Shown here one piece after another: positions 1 to 8,309 of a stretch of DNA of 43,635 nucleotides. The stretch covers positions 1-43,635 of the forward strand of contig DATFPK010000143.1 in assembly GCA_035264885.1 (NCBI GenBank). Direction: 5' to 3'. The position numbers and the translations under genes are program-made. Position 1 is the stretch's first letter, and every line of letters begins with the position of its first letter. This DNA is from DATFPK01 sp035264885. GTDB taxonomy: Bacteria > Actinomycetota > Thermoleophilia > Solirubrobacterales > 70-9. The notes under the pieces are model-generated. The model worked only from the letters and a program-made list of their open reading frames with translations, was not told the DNA's origin and made no database searches.

Positions 1-108
1 GGCGCGCCGTTTCGCCTCTCGCTCCTGCCGGCGTCGCTCGCGCTCCACCGCGGCAGGGTCGCTGCGATCGACGAACGGGTCGTCCGGGATCCAATCGTCA
101 GTCCCCAT
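1..108 (-). CDS. mltG: Start of an MltG-like endolytic transglycosylase (partial)
   Basis: Only the first 36 codons are inside the window. They begin at an ATG that overlaps the 3' end of ruvX by 11 bp. The visible peptide is hydrophilic: an acidic start (MGTDDWIPDDPFVDRSD) followed by a run of Arg, Glu and Lys. Actinobacterial MltG proteins often carry such a charged cytoplasmic tail before their single membrane helix. MltG cleaves nascent peptidoglycan glycan strands at the membrane. The identification rests mainly on position, because alaS-ruvX-mltG is a conserved order in Gram-positive bacteria. No catalytic residue is visible here. Confidence 0.55.
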   Translation of the reverse strand, partial: MGTDDWIPDDPFVDRSDPAAVERERRRQEREAKRRA

Positions 109-505
109 GCCCATCACCCTTCTTTCCCCCCTTGGCGGCAAGGTATCCCTCGAGCAGGTGGGCGGCGGCGAGCGAGTCCTCGGCGGCGCGCGCGCCTGCC
201 CTGCGCGTCCCCGCGGCCATCCGCGTCGTCAGCCGCTCGTCGTAGGTCTCGACCGGCACGTCCACGTGACCCCGGAGCCGCTCGCAGAACTCGCGGGTCC
301 GCCGCGCCTGGTCCCCCTCGCCGCCGCCGAGGTGGAGAGGAAGGCCGACGACGATCAGCTCGGCGCCCTCGCGCCGGGCGAGGTCACGGACGGCGACGGC
401 GTCGGGGGGCTCGATCACCTCGGCCGGCCTCACCAGGGTGCCGGTCGGGTCCGAGACGGCGCAGCCGATCCGCGCGTCGCCGTAGTCCAGGGCGAGGATG
501 CGCAC
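98..505 (-). CDS. ruvX: RuvX/YqgF-family RNase H-like nuclease
   Basis: The protein has 135 aa, the usual size for YqgF/RuvX. The N-terminal MRILALDYGDARIGCAVSD carries the RNase H-fold beta hairpin with the first catalytic Asp (residue 7). The middle VVGLPLHLGGGEGDQA and the later VETYDERLTTRMA match the family's second and third conserved blocks, including a conserved Asp-Glu-Arg. The family is linked to Holliday junction resolution and to pre-16S rRNA 5'-end processing. It starts 5 bp after the alaS stop and overlaps the next gene by 11 bp, so it is almost certainly co-transcribed with alaS. Confidence 0.94.
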   Translation of the reverse strand: MRILALDYGDARIGCAVSDPTGTLVRPAEVIEPPDAVAVRDLARREGAELIVVGLPLHLGGGEGDQARRTREFCERLRGHVDVPVETYDERLTTRMAAGTRRAGARAAEDSLAAAHLLEGYLAAKGGKKGDGHGD

Positions 506-510
506 CGGTC

Positions 511-3132
511 TTAGCCGAGCCGGGCCTCGATCGCCCGCCGCGCCGCCGCGAGCGCCTCGTCGAGCTTCGAGGGGTCCCTGCCCCCTGCCTGAGCCATGTC
601 CTCGCGTCCACCGCCACCGCCGCCGACGAGCGCCGCCGCCTCGCGGATCAGATCAGCCGCCGAGACGCCCTTCTCCCGCGCGGCCGGGCCGACCAGCGCC
701 ACCAGCGCCACCTTGCCGTCGGTCGCGCCGCCGAGCACGATCGCGGTGTCGCCGAGCGAGGACTGGAGCCGGTTGGCGACGTCGAGCAGCGACTTCTGGT
801 CGGCGGCCTCGGTGCGGGCGCTGATCAGCTTGATCCCGCCCACCTCGACCGCCTCCTCGGCCAGCCGCTCTGCTTCGGAGCCAAGCTGCCGGCGCTGCGC
901 CGCCCTGGCGCCCGAGCTGGCCTCCTTGACCGCGTCGGCGGCCCGCCGCGCGCCGGTGAGCGGATCGCCGGGGGTGCCGAGCAGGCGTCCCACCTCGGCG
1001 ATCTCGTCGAGCCGCGCCCTGACGTGGTCGATCGCCGCCGGCCCGGTCAGCGCTTCGATCCGCCGCACGTTCGCGGCCGACGAGCCCTCGGATACGACCG
1101 TGAACAGGCCGACCTCCGCGGTGTTGGCGACGTGAGTGCCGCCGCAGAGTTCCCGCGAGACGTCCTCGACTTCGACGACCCGGACCCAGTCGCCGTACTT
1201 CTCGCCGAACAGCGCCATCGCGCCGAGCCGCTCGGCCTCGTCGCGGTCCATGTACATCCAGCGCACCGGCCGGCTCTCCTTGACCCAGCCGTTGACCCGG
1301 TCCTCGATGTCGCGCACCTCCTCCGGGCTCAGGGACTGCCCGTGCGTGAAGTCGAAGCGGAGCTTGTCGGGCCGGACCGCCGAGCCCGCCTGGCGAACGT
1401 GGTCGCCGAGCCGTTCGCGCAGCGCCGCGTGAAGGAGGTGGGTCGCCGTGTGGTTTCGCATCGTCGCGTGGCGGGCGACGCGGTCGACCTCCGCCTCGAC
1501 CGGGGTGCCGGCGGCGAGCTCACCGTCCCCGACCTCGACCTCGAGGGCCTGGTCCTCGCCCACCCGGTAGACGTCGCGGACGGTCACCTCGCCGCCGTCC
1601 CAGCGGACGCGGCCGGAGTCCGCGACCTGGCCGCCGCCCTCGGCGTAGAACGGGCTCTCCTCGAGCTTGACCAGGGCGCTGCCGTTCTCGTTGACGACCG
1701 CGGCGAGGCCGGTCGTCGCACGCAGCGTCTCGTAGCCGACGAAGCGGGTCGGCGGGGCGCTCTGGGCGAACGTGATCACCTTGCCGTGGCGGTCCTCCGA
1801 ACCATGCGCGCTGGCGACGCCCATCCGCGCCCGCGTTCGCTGTTCCTCCATCAGCTCCTCGAAGCCCTGGTCGTCGACCGACAGGCCGTCCTCGGAGAGC
1901 AGCTCCTTGGTCAGGTCGTAGGGGAAGCCGTAGGTGTCGTGGAGCTTGAACGCCTCGGCGGCCTCGATCCAAGAGGTGCCCTCCGCCTTGGCCGAGGCGA
2001 TGAGCCGCTCGAGCAGCGCCGTCCCGCGGTCGAGCGTCCGGCCGAAGGCCTCCTGCTCCGCGGCGATCCAGCGGTGGATTTGATCGCGCGAGTCCTCGAG
2101 CTCCGGGTAGGTCGCGCCCAGCAGCTCGATGAGGCGGTCGGCCACCTGCTCGAGCCAGTCGCCCTCGAGGCCGAGCGAGCGCCCCTTCTGGATCGCCCGC
2201 CGCATGATTCGGCGCAGGATGTAGCCGCGCTCCTCGTTCGAGGGCACGACCCCGTCGGCGATCAGGAAGGTCGTGCCCCGGGTGTGGTCGGCGATGACCC
2301 GCATCGCCCGGGTGACCGCCGGCTCCGACTCGTACTTGCGGCCCGACAGCTCCTCGAGGCGGTCGATCAGGGGCCGGAAGAGGTCCGTCTCGAAAACCGA
2401 GTCCACACCCTGCTGGATCATCGCCATCCGCTCGAGGCCGAGCCCGGTGTCGACGTTGTGCTGGCGCAGCTTCGTGAGCGAGCCGTCCTCATGCAGCTCG
2501 TAACTCATGAACACGAGGTTCCAGTACTCGAGGAAGCGGTCCGTGTCGTCGCCCGGGCGCAGCTCATCGCGGCCGAACTCCGGGCCGCGATCGACGTGGA
2601 GCTCCGACGAGGGGCCGCATGGCCCAGTCGGCCCCGCCTGCCAGAAGTTCTCCGAGCGTGGCAGAAGGACGATCCGGTCCTCGGGCACGCCCTGGCGCTT
2701 CCAGATGTCGAGTGCCTCCTCGTCGGGGCCGAGCCCGAGCTCGTCGTCGCCGCCGAAGACGCTGATCCAGATCTGCTCCGGGTCGAAGCCGAAGCCGTTC
2801 AGCGACAGGTCCCAGGCCCAGGCGATCGCCTCCTCCTTGAAGTAGTCGCCGAAGCTCCAGTTGCCGAGCATCTCGAAGCAGGTCAGGTGGCGGCGCGTCT
2901 CGCCGACCTGGTCGATGTCGGGGGTGCGGAAGCACTTCTGGACATCGGCGACGCGAGGCGCCGGCGGCTGCTCGTCGCCGCGCAGGAAGGCCTTGAATGG
3001 CTGCATACCAGCGACCGTGAGGAGGGTCGAGGTGTCCTCCGGGGGCGGGATCAGCGGCGCCGACGGCAGGACCAGGTGACCGCGCTCCTCGAAGAAGGAG
3101 AGGAATGTCTTGCGGATCTCGTCGGAAGTCAT
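511..3132 (-). CDS. alaS: Alanyl-tRNA synthetase
   Basis: This is an 873-aa class II synthetase that charges tRNA-Ala in the cytoplasm. The N-terminus MTSDEIRKTFLSFFEERGH is the classic AlaRS opening. The catalytic domain follows, then the editing domain with its zinc-binding pairs HTATH (about 562-566) and CGGTH (about 662-666). The C-terminus ends in the glycine-rich C-Ala module (GGGGGGREDMAQAGG). All key motifs are present and length is normal. The ATG lies 15 bp after the mnmA stop. A TAGGCT hexamer that begins with the mnmA TAG stop sits 12 bp before the ATG and might give a very short-leader transcript. Confidence 0.98.
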   Translation of the reverse strand: MTSDEIRKTFLSFFEERGHLVLPSAPLIPPPEDTSTLLTVAGMQPFKAFLRGDEQPPAPRVADVQKCFRTPDIDQVGETRRHLTCFEMLGNWSFGDYFKEEAIAWAWDLSLNGFGFDPEQIWISVFGGDDELGLGPDEEALDIWKRQGVPEDRIVLLPRSENFWQAGPTGPCGPSSELHVDRGPEFGRDELRPGDDTDRFLEYWNLVFMSYELHEDGSLTKLRQHNVDTGLGLERMAMIQQGVDSVFETDLFRPLIDRLEELSGRKYESEPAVTRAMRVIADHTRGTTFLIADGVVPSNEERGYILRRIMRRAIQKGRSLGLEGDWLEQVADRLIELLGATYPELEDSRDQIHRWIAAEQEAFGRTLDRGTALLERLIASAKAEGTSWIEAAEAFKLHDTYGFPYDLTKELLSEDGLSVDDQGFEELMEEQRTRARMGVASAHGSEDRHGKVITFAQSAPPTRFVGYETLRATTGLAAVVNENGSALVKLEESPFYAEGGGQVADSGRVRWDGGEVTVRDVYRVGEDQALEVEVGDGELAAGTPVEAEVDRVARHATMRNHTATHLLHAALRERLGDHVRQAGSAVRPDKLRFDFTHGQSLSPEEVRDIEDRVNGWVKESRPVRWMYMDRDEAERLGAMALFGEKYGDWVRVVEVEDVSRELCGGTHVANTAEVGLFTVVSEGSSAANVRRIEALTGPAAIDHVRARLDEIAEVGRLLGTPGDPLTGARRAADAVKEASSGARAAQRRQLGSEAERLAEEAVEVGGIKLISARTEAADQKSLLDVANRLQSSLGDTAIVLGGATDGKVALVALVGPAAREKGVSAADLIREAAALVGGGGGGREDMAQAGGRDPSKLDEALAAARRAIEARLG

Positions 3133-3147
3133 CGCCCGCCCGACAGC

Positions 3148-4599
3148 CTAGGCGCCGACGATGCGGCCGTGCCCGACGATCGTCTCGCCGCTGTAGAGCA
3201 CGGCGGTCTGGCCGGGAGCCGCGCCCTCGAAGGGCTCGGCAAGCCTCAGATCAGCCGACTCCTGCCGACCCGCGGGGGGGTCGCCGGCCAGCGAGGCGCC
3301 GAGGCGGGGGGAGCGGTACCGGAGGCGGGCTGAGTCGACGCTCGCTCCGGGGCGGTGGAGCGTGACCTCCGCCAAACGGACCGAGCGGGTCGCCAGCTGA
3401 CCGCGGCCACCGACGACGACGGTGTTCTGCTCGGCGTCGGTCGAGAGCACGTACAGGGGCTCCGGACCCGCGACGCCGATGCCCCTGCGCTGGCCGACCG
3501 TGAAGTGGTGGTGCCCGCGGTGCCGGCCGATCCGCCGCCCGCGGGAGTCGAGGACCGCGCCCTCGCGGTCGCGCAGCCGGCCGTGGCGGCGCAGGAACTC
3601 GCGCTTGCCGGTCCCGGCCAGGAAGCACAGGTCCTGGCTCTCCGGCTTGCGGGCGACGGAGAGGCCGTGGCGGGCGGCAATGTCCCGGACCTCCGGCTTG
3701 GTCAGGCCGGCGAGGGGGAAGCGCAGGCGCCCGATGACGTCGGGAGGCAGGGCAGCGAGCATGTAGCTCTGGTCCTTGGCCGGGTCGGCGGCGGCGGTCA
3801 GCAGCGGGCCATGACCGTCGTCGACGACGCGGGCGTAGTGGCCGGTGGCGAGACCCGCGGAGCCGAGGCGCTCGCCGAGCGCCGCCATCGCCGCGATCCG
3901 CACCTCCCCGTTGCAGAGCACGCACGGGTTCGGCGTCCGCCCCTCCCCATGGCCCGTGACGAACTCGCCGACGACCCGGCGGCGGAACTGCTCCTCCAGG
4001 TCGAGGGTGAAATGCGGCAGGCCGAGCGAGTGCGCCAGCCGGCGGGCGCCGACGACGGCCTCGGGCGAGCAGCAGGCCTTGGCCCCGTCGGTTCGGGCGT
4101 CCGCCCAGAGCTTCACGGTCACGGTGGCGACGTCGAGGCCACGGTCGCGCTCGAGCAGCGCCGCGACGGCGCTGTCGACGCCGCCGGAGACGGCCACGAG
4201 GACCCGCTCGCGGTCATCGGGCGGGGCCGCGAGCGCCTCCGAGGAGGCCGCCGCCGCGCTGAGCGCCCGGTGCAGGGCGTCGGCGGCCAGCTGCGCCGCG
4301 TGGAGCTTCGCGGGGACCAACCCACCTAGCGCCGCGGCTATGTCGTCGGCCCCCAGCCGGGCGGCCTCGAGCGCGGTAGTGCCTTCCGCTGCCTCGGCGA
4401 CGGCTGCGGTCGCCGCCCGCATGGCCGCGCAGCCCTCGGTGTCGAAGCTGGCCGCGGCTACCCGGCCGGCGTCGATTTCCAGCGAGAGGCGGGCGAGGTC
4501 GCCGCACGCGGCGCCGCCGGCGGCGCCTGTGAATGCGCCGTCGCCCGCCGGACCGCGGCGGCTGTCGTCGTCGAGATATGCCTGGAAGGCGGTGTCCAT
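3148..4599 (-). CDS. mnmA: IscU-like scaffold domain fused to tRNA 2-thiouridylase MnmA
   Basis: The protein has 483 aa, about 120 more than ordinary MnmA. Residues 1 to about 120 resemble a SufU/IscU scaffold: ACGD (Cys32, Asp34), FDTEGC (Cys57) and PAKLH, but the third cluster-ligand position after KLH is Ala101. Residues about 131-483 are MnmA: PP-loop SGGVDS (138-143), CC (176-177), TPNPCVLCN (Cys229, equivalent to the E. coli active-site Cys102) and SQDLCFL (Cys325, equivalent to Cys199). MnmA puts the 2-thio group on U34 of Lys, Glu and Gln tRNAs. The ATG at 4599 was chosen because everything upstream is unconserved-looking spacer and because TACGCT sits 7 bp before it, which suits a leaderless start. 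No cysteine desulfurase gene is adjacent. Confidence 0.92.
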   Translation of the reverse strand: MDTAFQAYLDDDSRRGPAGDGAFTGAAGGAACGDLARLSLEIDAGRVAAASFDTEGCAAMRAATAAVAEAAEGTTALEAARLGADDIAAALGGLVPAKLHAAQLAADALHRALSAAAASSEALAAPPDDRERVLVAVSGGVDSAVAALLERDRGLDVATVTVKLWADARTDGAKACCSPEAVVGARRLAHSLGLPHFTLDLEEQFRRRVVGEFVTGHGEGRTPNPCVLCNGEVRIAAMAALGERLGSAGLATGHYARVVDDGHGPLLTAAADPAKDQSYMLAALPPDVIGRLRFPLAGLTKPEVRDIAARHGLSVARKPESQDLCFLAGTGKREFLRRHGRLRDREGAVLDSRGRRIGRHRGHHHFTVGQRRGIGVAGPEPLYVLSTDAEQNTVVVGGRGQLATRSVRLAEVTLHRPGASVDSARLRYRSPRLGASLAGDPPAGRQESADLRLAEPFEGAAPGQTAVLYSGETIVGHGRIVGA

Positions 4600-4813
4600 C
4601 GCCTCAAGCGTAGGAAAGGACGAGACCCCAGCCCGCCGATGCCGCCTCCGGCTTGATCCCTTCGTTAGAAGGTGGGTGCCTGCCCCCGGTCCCACGGGAC
4701 CGGGGGACATAGAGCTCCCAGGCCGTTTGTGTTGGGAAAAAACTTGAGGCAGCTGGCGTACGGGCTCGGGCCTCGACACTGAGAGTAGCGGCCCCGGAGC
4801 CACCTGATGGGCC
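4600..4813. other. 214-bp intergenic region with a strong hairpin
   Basis: The spacer separates the DUF2007-like gene from mnmA, both on the minus strand. At 4683-4706 the arms CCCCCGGTCCC and GGGACCGGGGG form a perfect 11-bp inverted repeat around 2 nt (in practice a 10-bp stem with a 4-nt loop). A run of six A at about 4738-4743 gives a T-tract in the minus transcript. It sits before the strong hairpin but just after a weak GAGGC/GCCTC stem, so termination of the upstream gene is possible. The GC-rich hairpin flanked by GGTGCCTG also looks like a REP-type element. No convincing gene is seen here. Confidence 0.5.
4607..4612 (-). promoter_or_regulatory. -10 box TACGCT, leaderless start of mnmA
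   Basis: TACGCT lies 7 nt upstream of the mnmA ATG, so the expected transcription start falls at or next to the start codon. No good Shine-Dalgarno spacing is available. It is one of twelve such arrangements in the window. Confidence 0.5.
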
Positions 4814-5086
4814 TCAGTCGAGGCCGGAGAGGAGCTCTTCGGCCTCGCTCCAGCTGCCCGGCGACACCCGCAACGCGATGTCGCCCCGTCCGAAGCGGTC
4901 GAGCGGCCAATCCGAGGTCAGGACAGACTCGATCCCGGCCTCGTCGAGGGTCTGGCGCCAGGCCCGCGCGGTGGCCAGGTCGCCAAAGTCGCGGACGACC
5001 TCCCAGTCGTCGTAGGAGGGATCGTCGACTATCAGCGGCGCCCCGCCGGGACCCGGCGTCCGCCGGAACCGGTCGAACAGGCTCAT
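4814..5086 (-). CDS. Small DUF2007-like protein
   Basis: This is a 90-aa soluble protein that overlaps aspS by 4 bp, so the two genes are translationally coupled. The pattern VVRDFGDLATARAWRQTLDE, then AGIESVL and a C-terminal VSPGSWSEAEELL, fits the DUF2007 / putative signal-transducing fold (short ferredoxin-like domain), in which a value is read across an A-x-x-W-x-x-x-L helix. No catalytic residues are apparent and the biochemical role is unknown. Coupling to aspS may only reflect dense packing. Confidence 0.75.
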   Translation of the reverse strand: MSLFDRFRRTPGPGGAPLIVDDPSYDDWEVVRDFGDLATARAWRQTLDEAGIESVLTSDWPLDRFGRGDIALRVSPGSWSEAEELLSGLD

Positions 5087-6879
5087 CGGCCCGGCCGCTG
5101 TGCGCGCAGCGAGATCCCCAGCTCGCGAAGCTGCTCCTCCTCGACCGACGCCGGCGCGCCGGTCAGGAGGTCCAGTCCCGACGCCGTCTTCGGAAACGCG
5201 ATCACGTCGCGGATCGTCTCCGCCTCGGCCAGTCGCTGGACGACGCGGTCGAGCCCGTAGGCGATCCCCCCGTGCGGCGGCGCCCCATAGCGCAACGCCT
5301 CGAGCAGGAACCCGAACCGCGCCTCCGCCTCCTCAGCGCTGATCCCGAGAGCCTCGAAGACCGCGCTCTGGACCTCGGGGCGGTTGATCCGGATCGACCC
5401 GCCGCCCAGCTCCTGCCCGTTCCAGACGACGTCGTAGGCCAGCGCCCGGGCCCCGTCGGGATCCGCCGGATCGAACTCCCCGGCCGGGGAGGTGAACGGG
5501 TGGTGGAGCGGGTCCCAGCGTCGCTCGTCCTCGTTCCACTCCATCAGGGGCCAGTCGACGATCCAGAGCAAGCGGTCCTCCCCCTCGCGGATCAGGCCGA
5601 ACCGGTCGGCCAGGTCGAGCCGGAGCTGGGCGAGGACCGAGTTGACGACGGCGGGGCGGTCGGCGACGACGAGCAGGAGGTCGCCCTCCTCGGCTCCGAA
5701 CACGGTGTTCAGCCCCCGCAACTCCTCGGCGGTGAGGAACTTCGCGGTCGGGGAACGCCAGCCGTCGCCCTCGCGAAACGCCCAGACCAGACCCTTCGCG
5801 CCGAGCTCCTGCGCCCTGCCGATCAGGCCGTCGAGCGCCGACCTCGGCATCGCCCGCTGCCCCGCGTTCAGCCCCTTGACCATGCCGCCGGACTCGATCG
5901 CCCCGCGGAACACCTTGAACTCCGTGTCGCGGAGGTTGTCGGTGAGGTCCACAAGCTCGAGGTCGAAGCGGGTATCCGGCCGGTCGGACCCGTAGCGGGC
6001 GATCGCCTCGTCGTAGGAGAGACGTGGCAGCGGCAGGTCGAGCGCCGGCCCTCCGACCGCGGCGAAGACGTGGGCGAGCAGGCGCTCGTTGACCGCGAGC
6101 ACGTCTTCGACGTCGACGAACGACATCTCGATGTCGAGCTGGGTGAACTCGGCCTGGCGGTCGGCGCGGGTCGCCTCGTCGCGGAAGCAGCGGGCGATCT
6201 GGAAGTAGCGCTCGTAGCCGGCGACCATCAGGAGCTGCTTGAAGAGCTGCGGGGACTGCGGCAGGGCGTAGAACGCGCCCGGCTGGAGTCGGCTGGGGAC
6301 GAGGAAGTCGCGGGCGCCCTCCGGCGTCGAGCGGGTGAGGTCGGGCGTCTCGATTTCGTAGAAGCCTTCGGCGCCGAGGAACCCCCGCATCGCCGTGGTC
6401 ACCCGGTGGCGAAGGCCCAGAGCCTCCTGCATCCGCCCGCGCCTGAGGTCGAGGTAGCGATAGCGCAGCCGCGTCTCCTCGGACACCTCGCCGCCGAAGC
6501 CCTCGATCTCGAAGGGCGGCGTCTCCGCGTCTGCGAGCAGCTCGGCGGCGCCCACCCGAACCTCGAACTCGCCGGTCGGCATGTCGGCGTTGACCGTCTC
6601 CGCGGAGCGCCGCACCACCTTCCCGGCGGCGGAGATCACGTCCTCGGCGCGAAGTCGGTGGCCGAGCTCATGGGTGTCCCCTGCCTCGTCGGGGTTGAAG
6701 ACCAGCTGGACGAGGCCCGTGCGATCGCGCAGGTCGATGAAGATCAGGCCGCCGTGGTCTCGGCGCCTGTGCACCCAGCCGGCGACCCTCACCTCGGCCT
6801 CCACGCGGTCGTCGAGGACTTGGCCGCACCAGGCGTCGCGGTACCGGTTCGGCGCGAGGGCGGGGAAGGCGTCGCTCAC
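5083..6879 (-). CDS. aspS: Aspartyl-tRNA synthetase, bacterial type, probably non-discriminating
   Basis: This 598-aa class IIb synthetase has an N-terminal OB-fold anticodon-binding domain (VRVAGWVHRRRDHGG), the catalytic core (motif 2 FRDEATRADRQAEFTQLD), the bacterial GAD insertion and motif 3 (AYGLDRVVQRL). The start is GTG. RRRDHGG has His where discriminating bacterial AspRS enzymes carry Leu. His at this point marks enzymes that also charge tRNA-Asn, with later conversion by the GatCAB amidotransferase. That functional call is inferred from one residue. No T-box motif was found in the leader. Confidence 0.97.
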   Translation of the reverse strand: MSDAFPALAPNRYRDAWCGQVLDDRVEAEVRVAGWVHRRRDHGGLIFIDLRDRTGLVQLVFNPDEAGDTHELGHRLRAEDVISAAGKVVRRSAETVNADMPTGEFEVRVGAAELLADAETPPFEIEGFGGEVSEETRLRYRYLDLRRGRMQEALGLRHRVTTAMRGFLGAEGFYEIETPDLTRSTPEGARDFLVPSRLQPGAFYALPQSPQLFKQLLMVAGYERYFQIARCFRDEATRADRQAEFTQLDIEMSFVDVEDVLAVNERLLAHVFAAVGGPALDLPLPRLSYDEAIARYGSDRPDTRFDLELVDLTDNLRDTEFKVFRGAIESGGMVKGLNAGQRAMPRSALDGLIGRAQELGAKGLVWAFREGDGWRSPTAKFLTAEELRGLNTVFGAEEGDLLLVVADRPAVVNSVLAQLRLDLADRFGLIREGEDRLLWIVDWPLMEWNEDERRWDPLHHPFTSPAGEFDPADPDGARALAYDVVWNGQELGGGSIRINRPEVQSAVFEALGISAEEAEARFGFLLEALRYGAPPHGGIAYGLDRVVQRLAEAETIRDVIAFPKTASGLDLLTGAPASVEEEQLRELGISLRAQRPGR

Positions 6880-7063
6880 GGCGCCAGTCTTTCAAGGGGT
6901 GGCAGCGGGCGGGCTGATGCCCGTCCGCTGCCCGCTCAGCAGCCCTGCCTGCTGAACCCTGGTGTCGCGGCCGGCGCCGCCGGGTCCCGGGTCGCCCGTG
7001 CCGCCACAGTCAATGGTCTGCGCACCATACCGATGGCTGGTGCGTGATCGCCGTGAGGCGGGT
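6880..7063. other. hisS-aspS spacer with two hairpins
   Basis: This 184-bp spacer separates hisS from aspS (both minus). At 6902-6931 the arms GCAGCGGGCGGGC and GCCCGTCCGCTGC form a 13-bp stem with one G-T pair and a TGAT loop. A smaller stem CAGCAG/CTGCTG lies at about 6937-6954. There is no T-tract. The structure could be a factor-assisted terminator or attenuator, or an aspS leader element. The conserved T-box sequence known from clostridial and bacillar hisS-aspS leaders is absent. Confidence 0.5.
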
Positions 7064-8299
7064 TCAGTCCGTCAGGTCCGCCAAGACCGCCGCGGGGTCG
7101 ATGTCGCGCTGCTCGCCGCTCTCCATCTCCTTGAGCTGCGCGCCGCCGTCCTCTTCGAGGATGACCGCGTGGCGGGCCCCGATGCGATCGGCCTGCTTCA
7201 TCTGGCCCTTGAGACTGCGGCCCGCCAGGTCCACCTCGGCCGAGAGGCCCGCCCGGCGGAGCTCGCCGGCCAGCGCCAGCGCGCGGTGCCGCTGCCCGTC
7301 GCCGGCGGCGGCGACGAAGACGTCGCGGCGCGGCTCCTCGCCCTCGTCGCCCAGCGCCAGGAGGATCCGCTCGATGCCGGCCGCCCAGCCCACCCCGGCA
7401 GCTGCCGGACCGCCGAGCTGCTCGACCAGGCCGTCGTAGCGGCCGCCCCCGCCAACCTCGGACTGGGCGCCGAGGTTGGCGGCGGTGAAGGCGAAGACCG
7501 TGCGGGTGTAGTAGTCGAGGCCGCGGACCAGCGACGGGTCGAGCTCGTATTCCACGCCGGCCGCGTCGAGCAGCGTCCGGACCTCGGCGAAGTGCTCGGC
7601 ATCCTCTCCCTCGAGCCGGTCGAGGAGCTTCGGGGCAGCGGCCATCACCCGTCGGGTGCCGTCGTCCTTGGAGTCGAACGCGCGCAGCGGGTTGGCGTCG
7701 ATTCGGGACCGCACCTCCGGCGCCAGGTCGGCCTCGTTCTCCTGCAGGTATGCCGCCAGCTCCTCGCGGTAGGCGCTGCGCGTCTGCGGCGAGGCGAGGC
7801 TGCCGAGCTTGAGCTCGATCCCGGGGACGCCGAGCCCCGCGATCAGCTCGTGCAGGAGGATGATCGCCTCGGCGTCCACCAGCGGCGAGTCGGAGCCGAT
7901 CGCCTCCAACCCGACCTGGTTGAACTGGCGGTAGCGGCCCGCCTGCGGCGCCTCGTAGCGGAAGTAGGGCCCCCAGTACCAGAGCCGGACGGGCTGGGCC
8001 AGCTTGTGCATGCCGTGCTCGACGTAGGCGCGGCAGACTGAGGCGGTGCCTTCGGGCCGCAGGGTGAGGCTCCGCCCCGACTGGTCCTCGAAGGTGAACA
8101 TCTCCTTCTCGACGATGTCGGTGGTCTCGCCGACGCCCCGGGCGAAGAGGTCCGTGTCCTCGTAGATCGGGGTCTCGATCTCGCCGTACCCGGCCCGCTG
8201 GAGCACCGCGGCCGTCGCGGCGCGCACGCGGGCCCGGGCGACCGCCTGCCGCGGCAGCACGTCGAAGGTGCCGCGCGGCGCCTGGGGCCCCTCGCTCAC
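7064..8299 (-). CDS. hisS: Histidyl-tRNA synthetase
   Basis: The protein has 411 aa from the GTG at 8299, typical of bacterial HisRS. It opens with the characteristic APRGTFDVLP, followed by motif 2 (YFRYEAPQAGRYRQFNQVG) and the HisRS-specific blocks LVRGLDYYTRTVF and SEVGGGGRYDGLVEQ. A C-terminal anticodon-binding domain follows. The GTG was preferred over an ATG-equivalent 48 bp upstream because GGTGAG lies just before it, 10 bp separate it from the preceding stop, and the family starts close to this point. It is the second gene after the MBL hydrolase in the same operon. Confidence 0.97.
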   Translation of the reverse strand: MSEGPQAPRGTFDVLPRQAVARARVRAATAAVLQRAGYGEIETPIYEDTDLFARGVGETTDIVEKEMFTFEDQSGRSLTLRPEGTASVCRAYVEHGMHKLAQPVRLWYWGPYFRYEAPQAGRYRQFNQVGLEAIGSDSPLVDAEAIILLHELIAGLGVPGIELKLGSLASPQTRSAYREELAAYLQENEADLAPEVRSRIDANPLRAFDSKDDGTRRVMAAAPKLLDRLEGEDAEHFAEVRTLLDAAGVEYELDPSLVRGLDYYTRTVFAFTAANLGAQSEVGGGGRYDGLVEQLGGPAAAGVGWAAGIERILLALGDEGEEPRRDVFVAAAGDGQRHRALALAGELRRAGLSAEVDLAGRSLKGQMKQADRIGARHAVILEEDGGAQLKEMESGEQRDIDPAAVLADLTD

Positions 8300-8309
8300 G
8301 GCGTGGGGC

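Noticed and set aside
1024..3333. Long plus-strand open frame opposite alaS
   Set aside because: It is antisense to a clear AlaRS gene, has Arg/Val/Leu/Asp-rich composition without motifs, and is the expected shadow of GC-rich coding DNA.
4600..4803. N-terminal extension of the IscU-MnmA protein to 4803
   Set aside because: The added 68 residues run through the hairpin spacer, are Pro/Ser-rich and resemble no domain; the scaffold fold begins at 4599, where a -10 box lies at leaderless distance.
6880..7063. T-box riboswitch in the aspS leader
   Set aside because: The conserved T-box sequence and a specifier loop could not be found; only simple hairpins are present.
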